From positions 27,094,001 to 27,158,000 of the forward strand of contig OX579637.1 of the NCBI GenBank assembly GCA_951230915.1: a stretch of DNA of 64,000 bases. The letters run 5' to 3'. Numbering within the stretch: the first letter of the stretch is position 1; every line of letters starts with the position of its first letter. The stretch comes from Antitrichia curtipendula (taxonomy: Eukaryota > Streptophyta > Bryopsida > Hypnales > Leucodontaceae). The position numbers and the translations under genes were made by a program. This document shows positions 34,006 to 47,515 of this stretch, piece by piece. Under the pieces are notes generated by a model, which was not told the DNA's origin, ran no database searches, and saw only the letters and a list, made by a program, of their open reading frames with translations.

Positions 34006-34993
34006 TCTACTGCAACAGTGCATTGCTGCAGTGGAAGTCTGAACACCCTAAATCTAATTACTGGAAGTTATTCATTGAGTTCTCAGATGTTAATATACAG
34101 CGTTCAAATGTAGGAATACGTTCGAATGCATTGTAATTGTGCATAAGAATTGCTTAGACATGTCTATGGTTCCTCTTCACAGTATCATGTAATGGCATAC
34201 TCAGTGACTCTGTGTTTTTTTGGGGGCAACTCTGATCATGTTCCTCAAAATGTACATAGTACCGCTTAGCATGTTCTCCTTTCCTTTGTATTCTGTTTAT
34301 ATAGCTTAGTCCATGTACGTTCCATGGGTGCATGTACTAGAGAATTGTGATTGTATTCGCCCTTGAAATCCAGGACATTTCCTGCTGTTTCTTCTGAATT
34401 AGGCACTTGCCTTCCTTTTTTCATCGAGCCACAGTCTTCATTTCTGGCAAATATATCAACTACCTTGGATGCTAGTATTGATCGCTGCAAAGTAGATATC
34501 TATTTCAGGGTTTGGCCTCCGCATTGCTGCCGATGTGAAGAGCGAAACAGCAGTTCCTAGATGCCATGTGCATTTACGGGATGTATAGAGAGTGCCTGTA
34601 TTCTTCAAGGTTTGCAGCATGTTCACTTTATTCTCAACCACGGAGCCAACGTCCATGGCTACCATACTTTTCTGGGAAGACTTCCTTGCGCTATGTTACA
34701 TGAGAATCAAGACTAGAAGTGGTAGATGTGTGGAAATAATGGTAGTTCCTTGGTAGAAGTGAATTTTCCTCCTCTTTGTAACATTTTGTCCATTGCAAGT
34801 CGTTAGTCATTCAAGGAATCCTGAGGACTTGGCAATGTGCAGGCGTCAAAGTCAGTGCGCATCATTTCTCTTGTCAAGATCAGCTTGAAATGGAAGCGTC
34901 TGTAACTACTATTTCTTTCACCATAACTCTCGGTGTGTCATAGTGAGACGAAGCTATGCACAAATGTGCAACAGTATGTCTGGGTAGTGCACG
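34006..34993. other. X central intergenic region
   Basis: Between the divergent X genes. Short minus-strand frames (34665-34456 and 34490-34266) may be non-coding leader exons, but nothing firm can be said. Confidence 0.3.
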
Positions 34994-35320
34994 GTGTTCC
35001 ATGGAGAGGGCATGTCCGATGTTGAAAGTGTAGGACAATGCAGTATTGCATCGGAAGAATGCCCTATACAGCAGTATGAGGTCGACTATGACCTGTTTCT
35101 GGAGCGCCTTGTGTTCCTGCACATGGAGCACACGGAGAACGTTGAGCTTGGTTTTATTATCGGGAATCACTTCATTCTAGATAGCATAGAAGATGTTTAT
35201 GACAAGCACAGGTATTGTATGTTGTGGTTTTACAACGGAGACTATGCATTCGACGCTTTGAAAATAGACTATGAAAGTTGGATGTATGAAGCAGCGTTGG
35301 ACGCAGTGGTAGAACACTGA
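34994..35320 (+). CDS. Small acidic ORF of unknown function in X
   Basis: A 108-codon plus-strand ORF with a real ATG (MFHGEGMSDVESVG), acidic and rich in Tyr, Glu and Asp (YEVDYDLFLERLVFLHMEH, KIDYESWMYEAALDAVVEH). The composition differs from neighbouring chance frames, and it has no in-frame stop. It lies between the divergent TnpA-like and tnp2 genes of X. I recognise no family, and no splice signals were needed to read it. It could be an accessory protein, an exon of a captured gene or chance. Confidence 0.3.
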   Translation: MFHGEGMSDVESVGQCSIASEECPIQQYEVDYDLFLERLVFLHMEHTENVELGFIIGNHFILDSIEDVYDKHRYCMLWFYNGDYAFDALKIDYESWMYEAALDAVVEH

Positions 35321-36401
35321 ACTGAAGGGGTCTGTAGAAATGCGGTGTACATATGTGATAGTAGGGTGACGGTGCCCTGTGCATCAACATTTCGAAGTTC
35401 CAATATGTAAAGGACTCAGCAAATACTGTTGAGTGTTTTTTTCCCTTTTTCTGTAGTCCACGACCATCTGAATCGGAACATGGTAGTTCATTTCATCAGA
35501 CGGGCTATTTTGTTGCTGCAGATTACTTGAAAACTTCTAAACATGCAAAGTATGGCTTGTAAACATTACGAAAACGGATTGTTTATTTGATTTGCATTTT
35601 CATTTGCATGATACGTCTGAGCCTGTTCAATATGTTGCATTGTCCATGGCATAAGACCGTGGGATTGTGCCAGACTATGGAAATCATTCTGTAGTTCATA
35701 CGGCATGTGGCAGAGTATGCATTCTTTGTTTCAGTGGACCAATTTTCTCAGTCAGTGTCATGTGTTATTGTTGTGGCCCATGGACATACGGTGCGGATGT
35801 ACAACATGCTGAAGTGAGGAGCAACAGTTATTCGCTGTTCTCTGAAAGTAAGTTTTCATCAAATTCTGGAACACGTTCTTTCACTAAATAGTGCGCCTCT
35901 CATTTGGATGACCTTCATCCATGAGTAAGCACAAATGCACGTGTTGTTCAATATCATGTCTGTCGTTCTAAACTTTCTCCCGAAGTTGGATCGTAGGGAC
36001 TTTCTATGTATGTGCTGGCGATCCGTACAGTGATTCAGTAAAAGTAATTTATCATAGCGTCAGTTAGGACTTTCCACAGTGCAGCACATCAGTTTCCCCT
36101 TCAAGAAAGTAGAACACAAACTCCAGATGTGAGCCACAGGTGCAGGTATGTGCAGAATGCATCATCAGTACATGCATATTAATTGAATAGAAATGGAAAG
36201 TGTACCTGCTCAACTTTTCTGTGACCTAGCTTTTGAACGTCTTACGCATTTGCATGCGTCCTGTAGTTTCTCTTGTAGCACTTGCAATTGTTAGTATTTT
36301 CAAGGAGACGCTGTTGGCAACTTCATTTGAATTGACGTTGCAGACATGCAAAGGATAACAATGTTCTTTTGTTTCATTAAAGTTGTCTGCATAAATTTTC
36401 A
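35321..36401. other. X region upstream of tnp2, no gene seen
   Basis: Probable promoter and 5' leader of X tnp2. A polypyrimidine stretch and TGCAG just before 36408 look like a splice acceptor, so a non-coding first exon may lie here. Confidence 0.35.
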
Positions 36402-38140
36402 ATGCAGAAGATGAATCCAGACGGTCGTCAACGTAGAGCCACTATCCGTATCAGCAGCGACGGACGGACACTGAGACACATTCCCGCCTGTGACTTGATC
36501 TTGCAGACCAAGCTGCGTGTAGCCACTGAAAAGAACGTACAAGCTTTCCCTTGTCCTTGCAAGGACTGTCATAGTGGTCGACGTAAACGGATCCATGTCA
36601 TCCGCAAACATCATGAATCCGTCGGTTGCGCTCCTTTCCTAACGAAGTCTATGATTGGGGGAGATCCACTTGACGGATACCCTCCTCGGAGGATATGGGT
36701 GGAAGATGATGCATTTGATGATGATGTAGTAGTTCCTGAATCGTCACATATCAAAGACGTCAACCTATGCAATGACATTCAAGATGCCGTAGAAGTGAAT
36801 GCGGTGGTCAGTGATGAAAGCCCTTTAGATGAGTTTCATGACGTGCACAAGCAAGTGATGGACGCATTGGACCGTGGAGATGCGTTGTATACCGAGACAA
36901 ACTTCACAAATGATGTCAAAGAGAATGAAGACGACAACAGTGAAACGATGGACAGTCTAGAGGATTTATATGAACAAGCGACGACACCTTTGTACGCAGG
37001 AGCGAAGACAAGCATAGTGTTAGCCATTATTGTCATTATGAATATGTGTGTCGTTTTCCGGGTTAGCAACAAGTTCACTGATGAGTTGTTGCAATATTTG
37101 TCAGTGGACCTACTATCGGAGGGCAACAAACTACCTTGTAGTCATTATGAAGCACGTAAAGCCATTTGTAGACTAGGATTGAACTACAACAATGCGCACG
37201 CCTGTCTTGATGGTTGTGTGTTGTATGAAGAGCAATACGCTGAGTTGAACAATTGTCCACACTGTTCAAAATCACGTTGGATGGAGGGAAGCAACAGTAT
37301 ACCAGCGAAGGTGATACGACACTTCCCACTCATACCACATTTCCAACGTATGTGGAGATCTACCGAAATAGTTGGAATGCTCACTAGTTATGAAAAGCAT
37401 GTCAGCAACGACGGGATCATGAGATCAGTGGTCGATAGTCCTGCTTGGAAGCACGTGGACAACGACGTAGCATTTGGCTACTTCAGAGTTGAGAGGAGGA
37501 ACATGCGTCTGGCCCTTTCGTTGGATGGTGTGAATCCGTTCAAGTTGAGCAACACGAATTGGTCAACGTGGCCTGTGCTGATTTTGACATATAACTTTGA
37601 GCCTTGGTTTGTAACAAAGAAGTTCTTTCTTTCTCTCTTCATTCTTATCTCTGGAAAGCAGTCGCCGACTTCAAAGAACCTTGGGGTGTATCTGTGACCG
37701 TTATTGAAGGAGTTGAACCAACTTTGGGAAGGTGTTCCCGCACAAGACTTCTCTAAACCAATGGGTTCTAGAAGTTTTACACTACGTGCTTTTGTATTGT
37801 GGACGATCTCAGACTTCCCAACGTACGGCCTTATATCAGGCGTCTGCTGTAAGGGTTACAAGGGATGTCCAGATTGTGGTCCAAAAACAAAGGCACGCAT
37901 GGCAAAGACTGGTGATGTTCTTGCTGATCGTAGCACAAGAGGTTCTAAGATTGTTAATGGAGGCATGTGACGGTATTTAGGACGTCATCATCCATATCGT
38001 CGAAACAAGAGATTCAATGGGAAAGTAGAGCATCGTTGTGCGCCTCTAGTACTTTCTGCACTGGACGTCATCCGATATGCTGCATGGCGTGACTCATACT
38101 TACAGATGGGAGGCAAGGAAAATGCAAAGGATGACCCTAT
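36402..38140 (+). pseudogene. tnp2: Element X tnp2-type CACTA transposase, truncated by Y
   Basis: Catalytic transposase of CACTA element X, N-terminal two thirds of the first coding exon. The ATG at 36402 (or 36411, if the CAATGCAG before it is a splice acceptor) opens a frame with a Cys-rich N-terminus (FPCPCKDCH). An acidic region follows, then the tnp2 domain: CPHCSKSRWMEGSN, KVIRHFPLIPHFQRM, SLDGVNPFKLSNTNWSTWPV, NFEPWFVTKKFFLSL and GYKGCPDCGPKT. The frame is broken by TGA at 37695-37697 and TGA at 37968-37970; the second aligns with Arg in both Y and Z. The reading continues to KDDPI and then enters a foreign CACTA terminus at 38141, so the expected KLHGVKR block and the later exons are missing. 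Y and Z carry complete counterparts. Confidence 0.9.
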
Positions 38141-38157
38141 CACTAGTAGAAAATGAG

Positions 38158-38202
38158 TGACCAAATCAACAAATCAACAACACTTTTCTGTTGATTTGGT
38201 CA
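38158..38202. repeat. Subterminal hairpin of Y
   Basis: Perfect 14-bp arms TGACCAAATCAACA (38158-38171) and TGTTGATTTGGTCA (38189-38202) with a 17-bp loop, starting 17 bp inside the CACTA terminus. CAAATCAACA is repeated once in the loop. This is the type of subterminal word cluster bound by TnpA proteins; no binding data can be seen. Confidence 0.65.
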
Positions 38203-40203
38203 TTGCAATGTCCGTTTTCACAAATATTAGAACGTTTTGTTAATTTTGTTAAAAATGTGACCAATTTTCCTGTTGATTTTGGCACTGTTTTTTTCAAAAT
38301 TGATAATTTGAAGAATTTCCTTTGAATATTTTTGAACATTTTTGTGCACAGTTTTCTACAGTTTTGGCCTTCTCAAACCTCAAAATTCTTACATGGTACT
38401 TCTTCAGAAGTCCTTAGTTAATTTTCCTGTAGGAGAATTTATCATTTCAATTCAGAATGCTGAAATGCTGTCTGTATTTCCAAGTAGGCAACTCATAATA
38501 ATCGTTTTCCAAAAATCAACTTTAAATTTTACACAGAAGTACTCAATCCAAACCAAAACAAGGAAACACTTTTGAAAATGGATCCATAGTGCACCTTCTC
38601 TTCTGCAGTATGAGAAAAGTGAGAACACATTGTGAGCACATTATACTTTATGTTTCCGATGCTATACTGAAATTTTTAAACAACTGCCATTGCTCTCGTA
38701 TGCAAGCAACCACAGAAGCTAATGCACTGTTGAAAACACTAATCTGAAAGCATGATGTAGTTACAATCTAAGCACATTGCGAGTTCACATTCCGAGCACA
38801 CATCGTACACAGAAGTCTTCTTTTACATGTTTTATTTCAATGAACTCTGGGATTCCTGTGTTCCATAGCATGTGTCTTCTTGTACTTTCACTTTCAATAT
38901 CCTAACAAGATAGTAGTACTAGTCACAAATGTCATACACCAAGTTAATGGTAAGTAATACTTCTGTCCAATCCACACCACTTCAATGATCTCTGTGCTGC
39001 ATACAAGTATACCAATAAGTTCAGGCTATCAAAAATAACAATTCCAGAAACACCCCAGTTACCTTCTGTGACATCACAACTGACTTCACAAATCCCCTCC
39101 CGAGATCTTTGTCAAACAATACCAGCCATGACATCACTGTAGTACTTTCTTGTGATTTCCTGTGAAGAAAAATCCCACCCACATAAAAGGATAATCAGCA
39201 TAAATTGAATAGCTTTTCATCTACCAATTGTAAACAATTCAGACTCTCTATTTCTTAATTTTTTTTCTTGCAATTCATTCAATACAAGATAGGTAGTTGC
39301 AGAAGAAACTTGGCTCTACACTGCTACCTCTAATACAAAGGTATACTTCTGTGTCTACAATGTAAAACTACACTATATTTTAGGATGGGGTTCCTCTTAA
39401 AACCACTGCGAATCAAATTAAAAAATTCGTCACTACTTCCACAAAGGTCTCCCGAAAATAAAACAACTTGGATTACATGCCAATTTCATTTTCAGACCTA
39501 CTAAACTCCTCTGGAAATTGTTTGAAGGAGATCAGCCTCCCCCAAAATGGAATGACTTACTTCCCGGTTGCTTTAACAGTCTGCTACTTCACATCTTTCC
39601 CTAGATCCTTCATGTATTTTCCACCATGCATGTCACATGACTTCCTCATTGACAACATTTGTGACTGATAATTTTGTAACTTTCATTTGGCATTTTCTCT
39701 TTCTACTAATACAACAAAATTGTGACATGCATGAAAGACAATGAAGCTACCAATTATTCAACTTCTCAGCTCAGAAGGCCGCATTTCTCTAAAGTTGATC
39801 ATGACTACTTCAATGAACCAATACTTGACATTCTTGGGCTCAGTCACTTTCTGTGATGCCTATGACTGCACATCTTTAATTCATAACTCATTCCACAAAG
39901 GTTTATAAAATTCTAAAAAACTTGGTTACAATGACAATTCAAATTTACTTCCCTTCCCTACTTAATTAAACACGGATGCAGGACTTCACCTGCCAATTCA
40001 AGATATAATGACTGCTAAGTGCATAAATAGATACTTCACTTTCATTAACACTTACACTGCACCCTCATTATGTACTCATCATATTTGTACACATGTCTGT
40101 CATTTCTTCTTTTCTTTGTTCAATAGTCACACTATGCTTTTAAATGATTTTAAAAACTCAAAAACATTGTGTGTGCTCACCTAATGCAATTCCACCTCTT
40201 CCT
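38203..40203. other. Y 3' subterminal region, no gene seen
   Basis: AT-rich sequence with frequent CTTCTGTG, ACTTCC and TTCACA words. It lies between the tnp2 stop codon and the Y terminus. No reading frame of note. Confidence 0.5.
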
Positions 40204-41109
40204 TCAGTCCTCGTCTTCTAAGGACTCTCCTACGTCCCTGTCAAACATCATGGGATCCTCTTCATGGATATCATGAAGAACTTGAGTCAATGAAATATCT
40301 TTGCCACTGGGAACTGCGTTAGGAACACTTTCCAGACCTTCTTCTGCTACATGCAAATCCTTGAAGTCTTCATCTTGTCCCACAACGAACATTGGTGGCT
40401 CTTGCTCTTCTTCTATTTCATTGTCAACTCTGCGTCCCCTGACTTCTGTTCTTAACACTACTTTCCAACCTGGCTCATCCTCATCCTTAGAAAAGAAAAC
40501 TTGGTGACAATGAATTGGGAAAGCAAATGATTCATAACCAAATGGTACTAGTGATCTGAAATTTGCCATGGTGAATCCCCATTCATCTTTCTTCACTGTT
40601 GCGTTCCGACCTCTATAATTTGCTTTCACCCAATCACAAAGTAGCAGCACCACACAATGTCTACCATAATCCAATTCAACAATTTCATGGACTTCACCTA
40701 TGTATTCGAGTTCCTCATTCAGAATGTTCTGGTCTCGCCTACCCGAACGACATGGTTGTTGAAATATAGCTGCTACTCCAGAATCACAGGTACTTGTTAT
40801 GCTCTCTTCAACACTCTTCACTCGGAAGTGATACCCGTATGCGTACATACTTTTATAGCTCTTTGCACGCACGGAGGGTAATTTTGATGAGTCCTCCACA
40901 TCCGAAGGAACCACTTCTCTCCTTTGGAGAGCGCTTTCTATGTCTTCTTGGAGCCATTCAGCAAATGCTGGAATTTCCTCCAACAATACTGGAAATGGAG
41001 CTCCTCTTTTGCCTCTTCTGTGTGGATTCCTTCGACGAAAATCACTTCGGAAATTTGTCCTCTTCTGCCATACCACCTCATATCTCTTGCAATGCATTCC
41101 ATAATTTAC

Positions 41110-43751
41110 TATTTCATTGAATTTTCATAAACATCACTAATAAAGTTGAACCCGTCACTACTGCAATAATGAATCAATTTCATTTCCTTTATAAACATAC
41201 ACTCCTTTTTGAATACCTTCACTATAAATTTCAGCTTCTGTGAATCAGTATACCCAACCTCACTTCCATTTCTAGATTCCGGTAATTCTTGCAGACAACC
41301 AGTTGTGAGAATAATGTGTCATCTACACTTCTAGATGGCCAAAGTGGATAGACCCCCTCGCTCGACCATGAGGGCAAACCCTGTTTTCTTCACATGATTC
41401 CATCTGCAAATTTTGAAGTCATATTTGCAATCACAGACCCCCAATTTCTGAAATCAAGTGAAGAACATACCCTGGAACAGCCACGAACACTGTGCTGTTT
41501 TTTAACATGCACCCCTGGTAAGGCCAAGTGAAGGGGTCAATCCACCCCGATCTTCTAGATCATGTACTACTAATTCCATTAACATTTAAAACCTCTTTTA
41601 AAAAAACACACAATCAAGTACATTGAACGTTCATGGGTACTTTCAGACAAAGAAATTTAGCAAGTCAAATTTACTTATCCCATTCAAACTCCTGCACATG
41701 TCATTCCCTTGGTCTCCTACGACTGTAGTTGATACTGAATTTTATAAAACTGTCTTGCTGCATTATATGCGTCAATTCACCCCACCGCTTGCAACAGAAC
41801 ATTATTTTGTGGCTATAGACCTTGCTTCTTAGTGACTACAGTGACTGCATACTTTATACACTCCACTCCATTGGCTTAAAACTTCCTAAAAGAATCACTA
41901 AAACTTATTTACGTTTAAATAACTGACTTTGAACTTCACAGAAAAAAGGCTAGGCTTCTATTGTGTACATTCATTATAACAATATCACTTCTGAATGTAT
42001 CCATCCTCTTTTATAGAGAGGGACCTCATAGAAATGATTTCATCCTCAAATCAACTTCTTCTGCTACTAATTAAATCCTTGAATTTTTTTTAATTAAAGT
42101 AGATGCCAATATAGTTCATAATCTCAGCAAATTCAGAGCATGTGGAGAGGAGGTCCACTTCATGGAAACTACTTATATGCTGAAATATAGTGAATTGGGG
42201 GACTCAAATTCCTTCCAACTTTTTCTCACTGGAATTCCAGGTGCTCTAAACTTCAAAAATTAAAACATGAAATTGACCAACAACATCCAGAGACAAAACA
42301 AAACTTATTACTGACCAAAAAACAATGTCTCTTGCCTTGTAATTCTCATTCCTCACACACTCTTTAGTCCTTCTTTACTCATTGCTTTTGAACATCTGTC
42401 TTAACCTTTGAAATTCCACATTTGATAGGTTAAAAAATAAATAAATAAAATTCCCGATTCATGCGCACAGTTCGAACTAACGCACACTATAGGTTCGATT
42501 CTAGGACATGTTGAAAACCACTGCTTCTTCTTTCTCACCCTAGAGAAGAAGTGATCTTAATTTCCTGGAATCCCTTCTAAAATTCCTAGTGAATATATTT
42601 TAAAATAGCTGAGTTGAAATACTAATACCTCCACCACACATCTAAAAAACAAACATAACCCATTTACAACTGCGTCGCAATATATGATACCACTTCTCTT
42701 AAACTTGGCTTTCTCTATCCTATTCTTAAAATTGAATTAAATTAATTTACTGTCAGTAAAAAAACATACACAACAAGAATCAAACCTTCATTACTATGTT
42801 TCATAACATTGTACCTCAAGTTTCTCTCTTCCCTCGCACTGTCAACATATAATTACACCCACTTTTCCCTCTCCAAATAAAACTCTCTGTGCTCAGTACA
42901 TTCCCTTACATTGGATAAGTACTCCCTTGGCATGGTTATTCAGACTTCTGCACAATTGTCTCCTAGAATGTTTTAATTCCCCCCGAAATATATTACTTAA
43001 TCAATTCATTAATATAGGACTATATTGGAGACACCCATCACCAATATCTTAGACAGCATTCAACATGCTGTGGAGGATTGCAAAGTAGAGAAAATCATTT
43101 TAAAGGGGCATTACTACAAATCACAGGGACTACTATTCTTTTTCTACATTCCATGTTTCAATTCACATTACTATTCACTTCCACAGTAAGAAAGTCATAT
43201 GCAGCCATGACGTACACCTTCATCCAATTCACATTGTTTCAGCACTTATTTATTACTCATTGCTTCCTACTTTTTCCCTGTCTCTTTAAAGAAATGTACC
43301 ATGAAACTATTAGTTTCAATTTTGAGAAGTTCAAAAAGAAAAGATTTCAAACTTCACTAATTGAAGTGGAAAATAACTCCACCTACAACTTGGATAAGGG
43401 TCACTCAGCTAGAAAGGCTGACTTGACCTCAGTACACGGTAAAGACAAGTATACATACATACATCTCCAGAATTCATCCTCCTCACTTCTAGTATTTGAA
43501 TACACGTGCTGTAATCATTGTTCATGGGCCATTCAGTTACTGACTTCAATCTTCAATTCACCTTCACAGATCCTCAATAACTTCTCCCGTAACTAAGTCT
43601 TATGTTAAATAATAAAACTGAATACAACATCAATTATATGACAAGGTGCACAATTTTGTCTACATGCCTTTCAAATAAAAAAGGAATATTACTTGGTCAC
43701 CACACAGTACTGTAACCAAACTTCAACTTACTAGTAATGAAAAACTCTCAC
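41110..43751. other. Third intron of Y tnp2 (about 2.6 kb)
   Basis: Lies between the LDVMH exon and the DUF4216 exon. Composition matches Y's subterminal DNA (CTTCTGTG, ACTTCC, TTCACA words). A 172-codon plus-strand frame at 43078-43596 is Phe/Thr/Ser-rich, has no motif and is judged chance. Confidence 0.55.
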
Positions 43752-44650
43752 CTGCGATACGGCTCAATGTGGGAGGCATTGTCCAGGATGAATTCATGCA
43801 TTGCAGCTCGTAAGTCTTCCGATAACAACTTCAACTTCCCTTTCCATTCCAATATTTCATCCACCATTGTTGGTTCTTCCTTGTCATCCCAGACTCTACG
43901 AGATGTCAAATTATAATCTGACATGTATTCAGTGATGAATCCCAACGTCTCTTCTGTTTGGTAACCTTGTGCAATGTTGGCCTTAGGTTTCGCCAAGTTT
44001 CTTACATACCCTTTTAAAGTTTTGAAATACCGTTCATAAAGGTACATCCACCTAGTATGAACAGGGCCACATAGGAACAACTCCTCCACCAAATGATTTG
44101 GCAAGTGTAACATGATGTCAAAAAAAGAAGGGGACATTTCCTTCTCTAACAAACACATTGTTTCTGCTGAGTCTACCATCATCTGGTCTTTGTCATCTCG
44201 ATTTACTACCTTTCCACACAACTTCCTAAACAATCTACTCAGTCGCATGATTGCTTGCATTAGACCCTTGTTCGATACTTTCCTATAGCATAAAGGTAAA
44301 ATTTGTTGCAATAACACATGAAAGTCATGTGATTTCAAGCCACTCAGTTTTCCTTGGCTAATTTTAGTATGTAGCGCTGACACATAATGTGTAGGGGTTC
44401 TTAAATTTTTTTAAACTTGTAATACCTTTGCTTTGTCAACTGATGACAAAACATATGATGCATTCAGCATGTGCAATTGGTCGTGGTTTGGGCCTGTACG
44501 CTGCAAGTGAAGATGAGGACGTATACCTTGAACCTGCATGTCAGCCCTGACTGCTGGAGTATCCTTCTCCCCTATCATGGTTTTCAATATGTTCTCTGAC
44601 AATTTTTTTTCGCAATGCATAACGTCAAGGACATGACGCACTGGTAAATC

Positions 44651-47515
44651 CTGCAATCAACACTCACAACACACTGAACACTAAGTAATGAACATGAAGA
44701 AAATAGCTCTACACACTTCTAGTTGGATGCACTGCCTTGAATCTAAAAATATCAAGTTCCTGTTCTTCTGATGTCCACTTTCCCTTTACAATATAAAAGG
44801 CAATGCACTTCTTTGAATATACAGTGAATGCTACTCAGACTTCTGTGACCATTTCTGTTACCATCACAATAACATATTTTAAAACGTACAAGTGCTGCCA
44901 CATGGAAGCTTCTGCTGGTAGAAAAGGTTAAATGCATATTGATGCCCCTAGGATTTGCTGGTTCTGAAAAATCGTAATGAGATGTAGTTCTATTGAATTT
45001 CAGAATGAAACTACTAGATAAAATAAAACAAAGAAAGGAAACATATTCATGAATCAAAATGACAGCCCAGAATTCAAGTTCATCACTTCATTTAAAAACA
45101 AACATATTGACGGTAGTTTTACCAATATCTAGCACATATATGTACTGTCCTCCAACAATGACTGTTATAAACATTATCACTGCCTTGGAATTAGTCACAT
45201 GTTGCTTGGAAAATCTAGAGTAGTCAATGATGAGTAACATAGGCTTGAATATTTTCTTCCACACAAAACTACCTTCCGATGACATTTTCTCTCTTTCAGT
45301 AGCTAAAGCTAAAATTATGAAAGGATTAATAATATTAAATCTTCAGCACGGACGCTCTTCTGCTTCACAATTCTAAAATAGCATAAACGTACCCGTCCTT
45401 CTTGTAGGATGTTACTGTGCCATGATATACGACACTTTCTACACGCTTTTTTGTCAATTTCCTTCTTTGCTTACTGTCTCACATAACAGAAACTCTTTGA
45501 ATAATTTCTTAATCATTCTAGGTATACAAGATTCTTCCTACAAGACAAACTGCACACATCCTCTTCCTCCTAAGCAATACAACAAATCCCCAGCTCCTAT
45601 GAAAAACTCAATGTTGTCCTTCCATTTTTCAAATACTGGTACATCTGAACTTTAGAAACTGGATATCACACTTTAGGACTTCTGCATTGACTTCTGTTTG
45701 GAATTTTCCACAGACATATTACTGAAAGTGTCAAGCAAATCAGATAATTTGGATATACTCCTCCTCCAAAAATGGATTTCCAAAGACGGAGAGTCATGTA
45801 AGACCTTCAAAGTTCTCAGAAGTTCACATGTGGATATGACATACGGGAAAATCAAGGATGCCCTCCAGCAATCCAGTACTACATCATTTAAAGCAGTTGC
45901 ATTTGCTACATACGTTCATTCAGCAATGTAAGAATTCCTTTTAAAAACAATATAACAAAACACAGCCTACATAGATTCTACTGCCAACATGAATAAGGTA
46001 GATTCATATTGTACTGTTTGTTGCCATCTTCCCTGCAATTTCGTTTTCATTATGATTTCATGCACAGTAATATAATGTACTACAAATTTAAATTGCCATT
46101 GTATCACAATTTAGGGAAAGACGTGAACGATGATGGGCACATACAATATCGTAGCACCCCTATAATACATTAAAATAGATACATCCAAATTCATGCTAAT
46201 TTACTTATATTTTAACCACAGAGTATTCACTAATGTCAACAGATTTCCTCTTCATATATGCATTTCTGTCGTTAATCCCATTTTAGAACTACCCATGTCT
46301 GCAATATTCTTCACATTCAACTACAACATTTCATTGCACCAAGATAATAAGTAAAAAAAAATTAAATGTTCATGCTGTATACTTCATTTCTAATTGTACA
46401 CTTCTGGACATTCATTAATCACCTTCTGGGACAATGACTACACAATGATTTACAACCTACTACTGCAACAACTACCTCACTGTTACAAATTAGTGACCAC
46501 AACTTACATTGTACTTGTTTCTAAGAGAGCGTACAATGCATAGGCTAGAGCATCCCTTCCCCTTCAATTCCAAAAAATACCAGAGAACGCAACCACTGCT
46601 TCCTACAAAATTATTTTTTGTGTAATCACATATTGAATTTTTTTCCATTCTAAAAGAGGAAAAATTTCATTGAGGCATCTTATTCTTAAAAATTCTAAAA
46701 ATAAAACCACTTCATAGACCTCCAACTGCATTCCACTTAATTTGCCTTGGTTCTTACATAGATATTTTGAGAAAAAAACCCAATAAACTACAACACAGCA
46801 TGGAGACAGCTTCAACGTAATTTTGATTAAATTTGTTACGAAACTAAATTATGATGCTTATGCATGAAGCTAGCGTAAATGTCATACAACTCACGAGTAC
46901 AGCATTTACCTTTGACTCTTCCATTGTTTTCTGTGCACTTTCAATTTTAGAAACTAATGTCGTCATCTCAATCACAATTTCTCAAACTGTATAGAGGAAT
47001 GACTTTGATCCCCATTTGTATCAATGAAGCCAGGAAAAAAATTTCTTCTCTATTCTCTCATGTGAAATATACGTACTCACAGTATGTTGTGAAAGACTAC
47101 ACAAGCGCACTACAACAACAAATTACTGCTATGTATGTCAATTTTCTGGAATACAACTGCGTAAGCTTACGTTGTGTTATTAAACTGCTGAACTGACTCC
47201 GTTAAAAATAAAATCTATTCACTTATTTTGTGCATCACGTTCTACTCCAGGTTCCTCCTATCTATAATTCAAGTCTGTAAAGAAAACAATTTCCAAAGTG
47301 ACTGAAATTCTCCTACTACAGGAACCACTCTTTAGAAACTCAAAACCTCGAACATATCCTCTCAAAGTCGGAATCTTTTTATAATACAATTTTGCAAACA
47401 CTTCTTCCCTTCATAGAATCATTTCATTACAGATTTGTCAAGCTTCAAACATGTATTTTTTCTACAAGATACAAGAAAACCAATATCAATTTCACAACAG
47501 TAAATGCAAACTTAC
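44651..47515. other. Second intron of Y tnp2 (about 2.9 kb)
   Basis: Between the LPYWK and DLPVRH exons. No gene is seen. It is much longer than the corresponding Z intron (729 bp). It shares the composition of Y's ends and may hold extra subterminal-type sequence or an old insertion. Confidence 0.55.

Larger units (their letters stand above)
16128..38140. mobile_element. CACTA element X (left part; interrupted by Y at 38141)
   Basis: Starts with CACTAGAAGAAACC, essentially the same terminus as element Z (CACTAGAAGAAAAC at 51080). Inside, in order: a long gene-poor left arm with captured gene fragments, a minus-strand TnpA-like gene and a divergent plus-strand tnp2 gene. That is the same layout as in Z. 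The tnp2 frame is cut at 38141 by another CACTA terminus, so X's last exons and right terminus are not in the visible sequence. Insertions B (22056-25525) and a hAT element (27037-28263) lie within it. Without them about 17 kb of X is visible. All recognisable X genes carry nonsense codons, so X is probably inactive. Confidence 0.75.

Noticed and set aside
43078..43596. 172-codon plus-strand ORF
   Set aside because: Lies antisense within an intron of Y tnp2, has low-complexity Phe/Thr/Ser composition and no motif.
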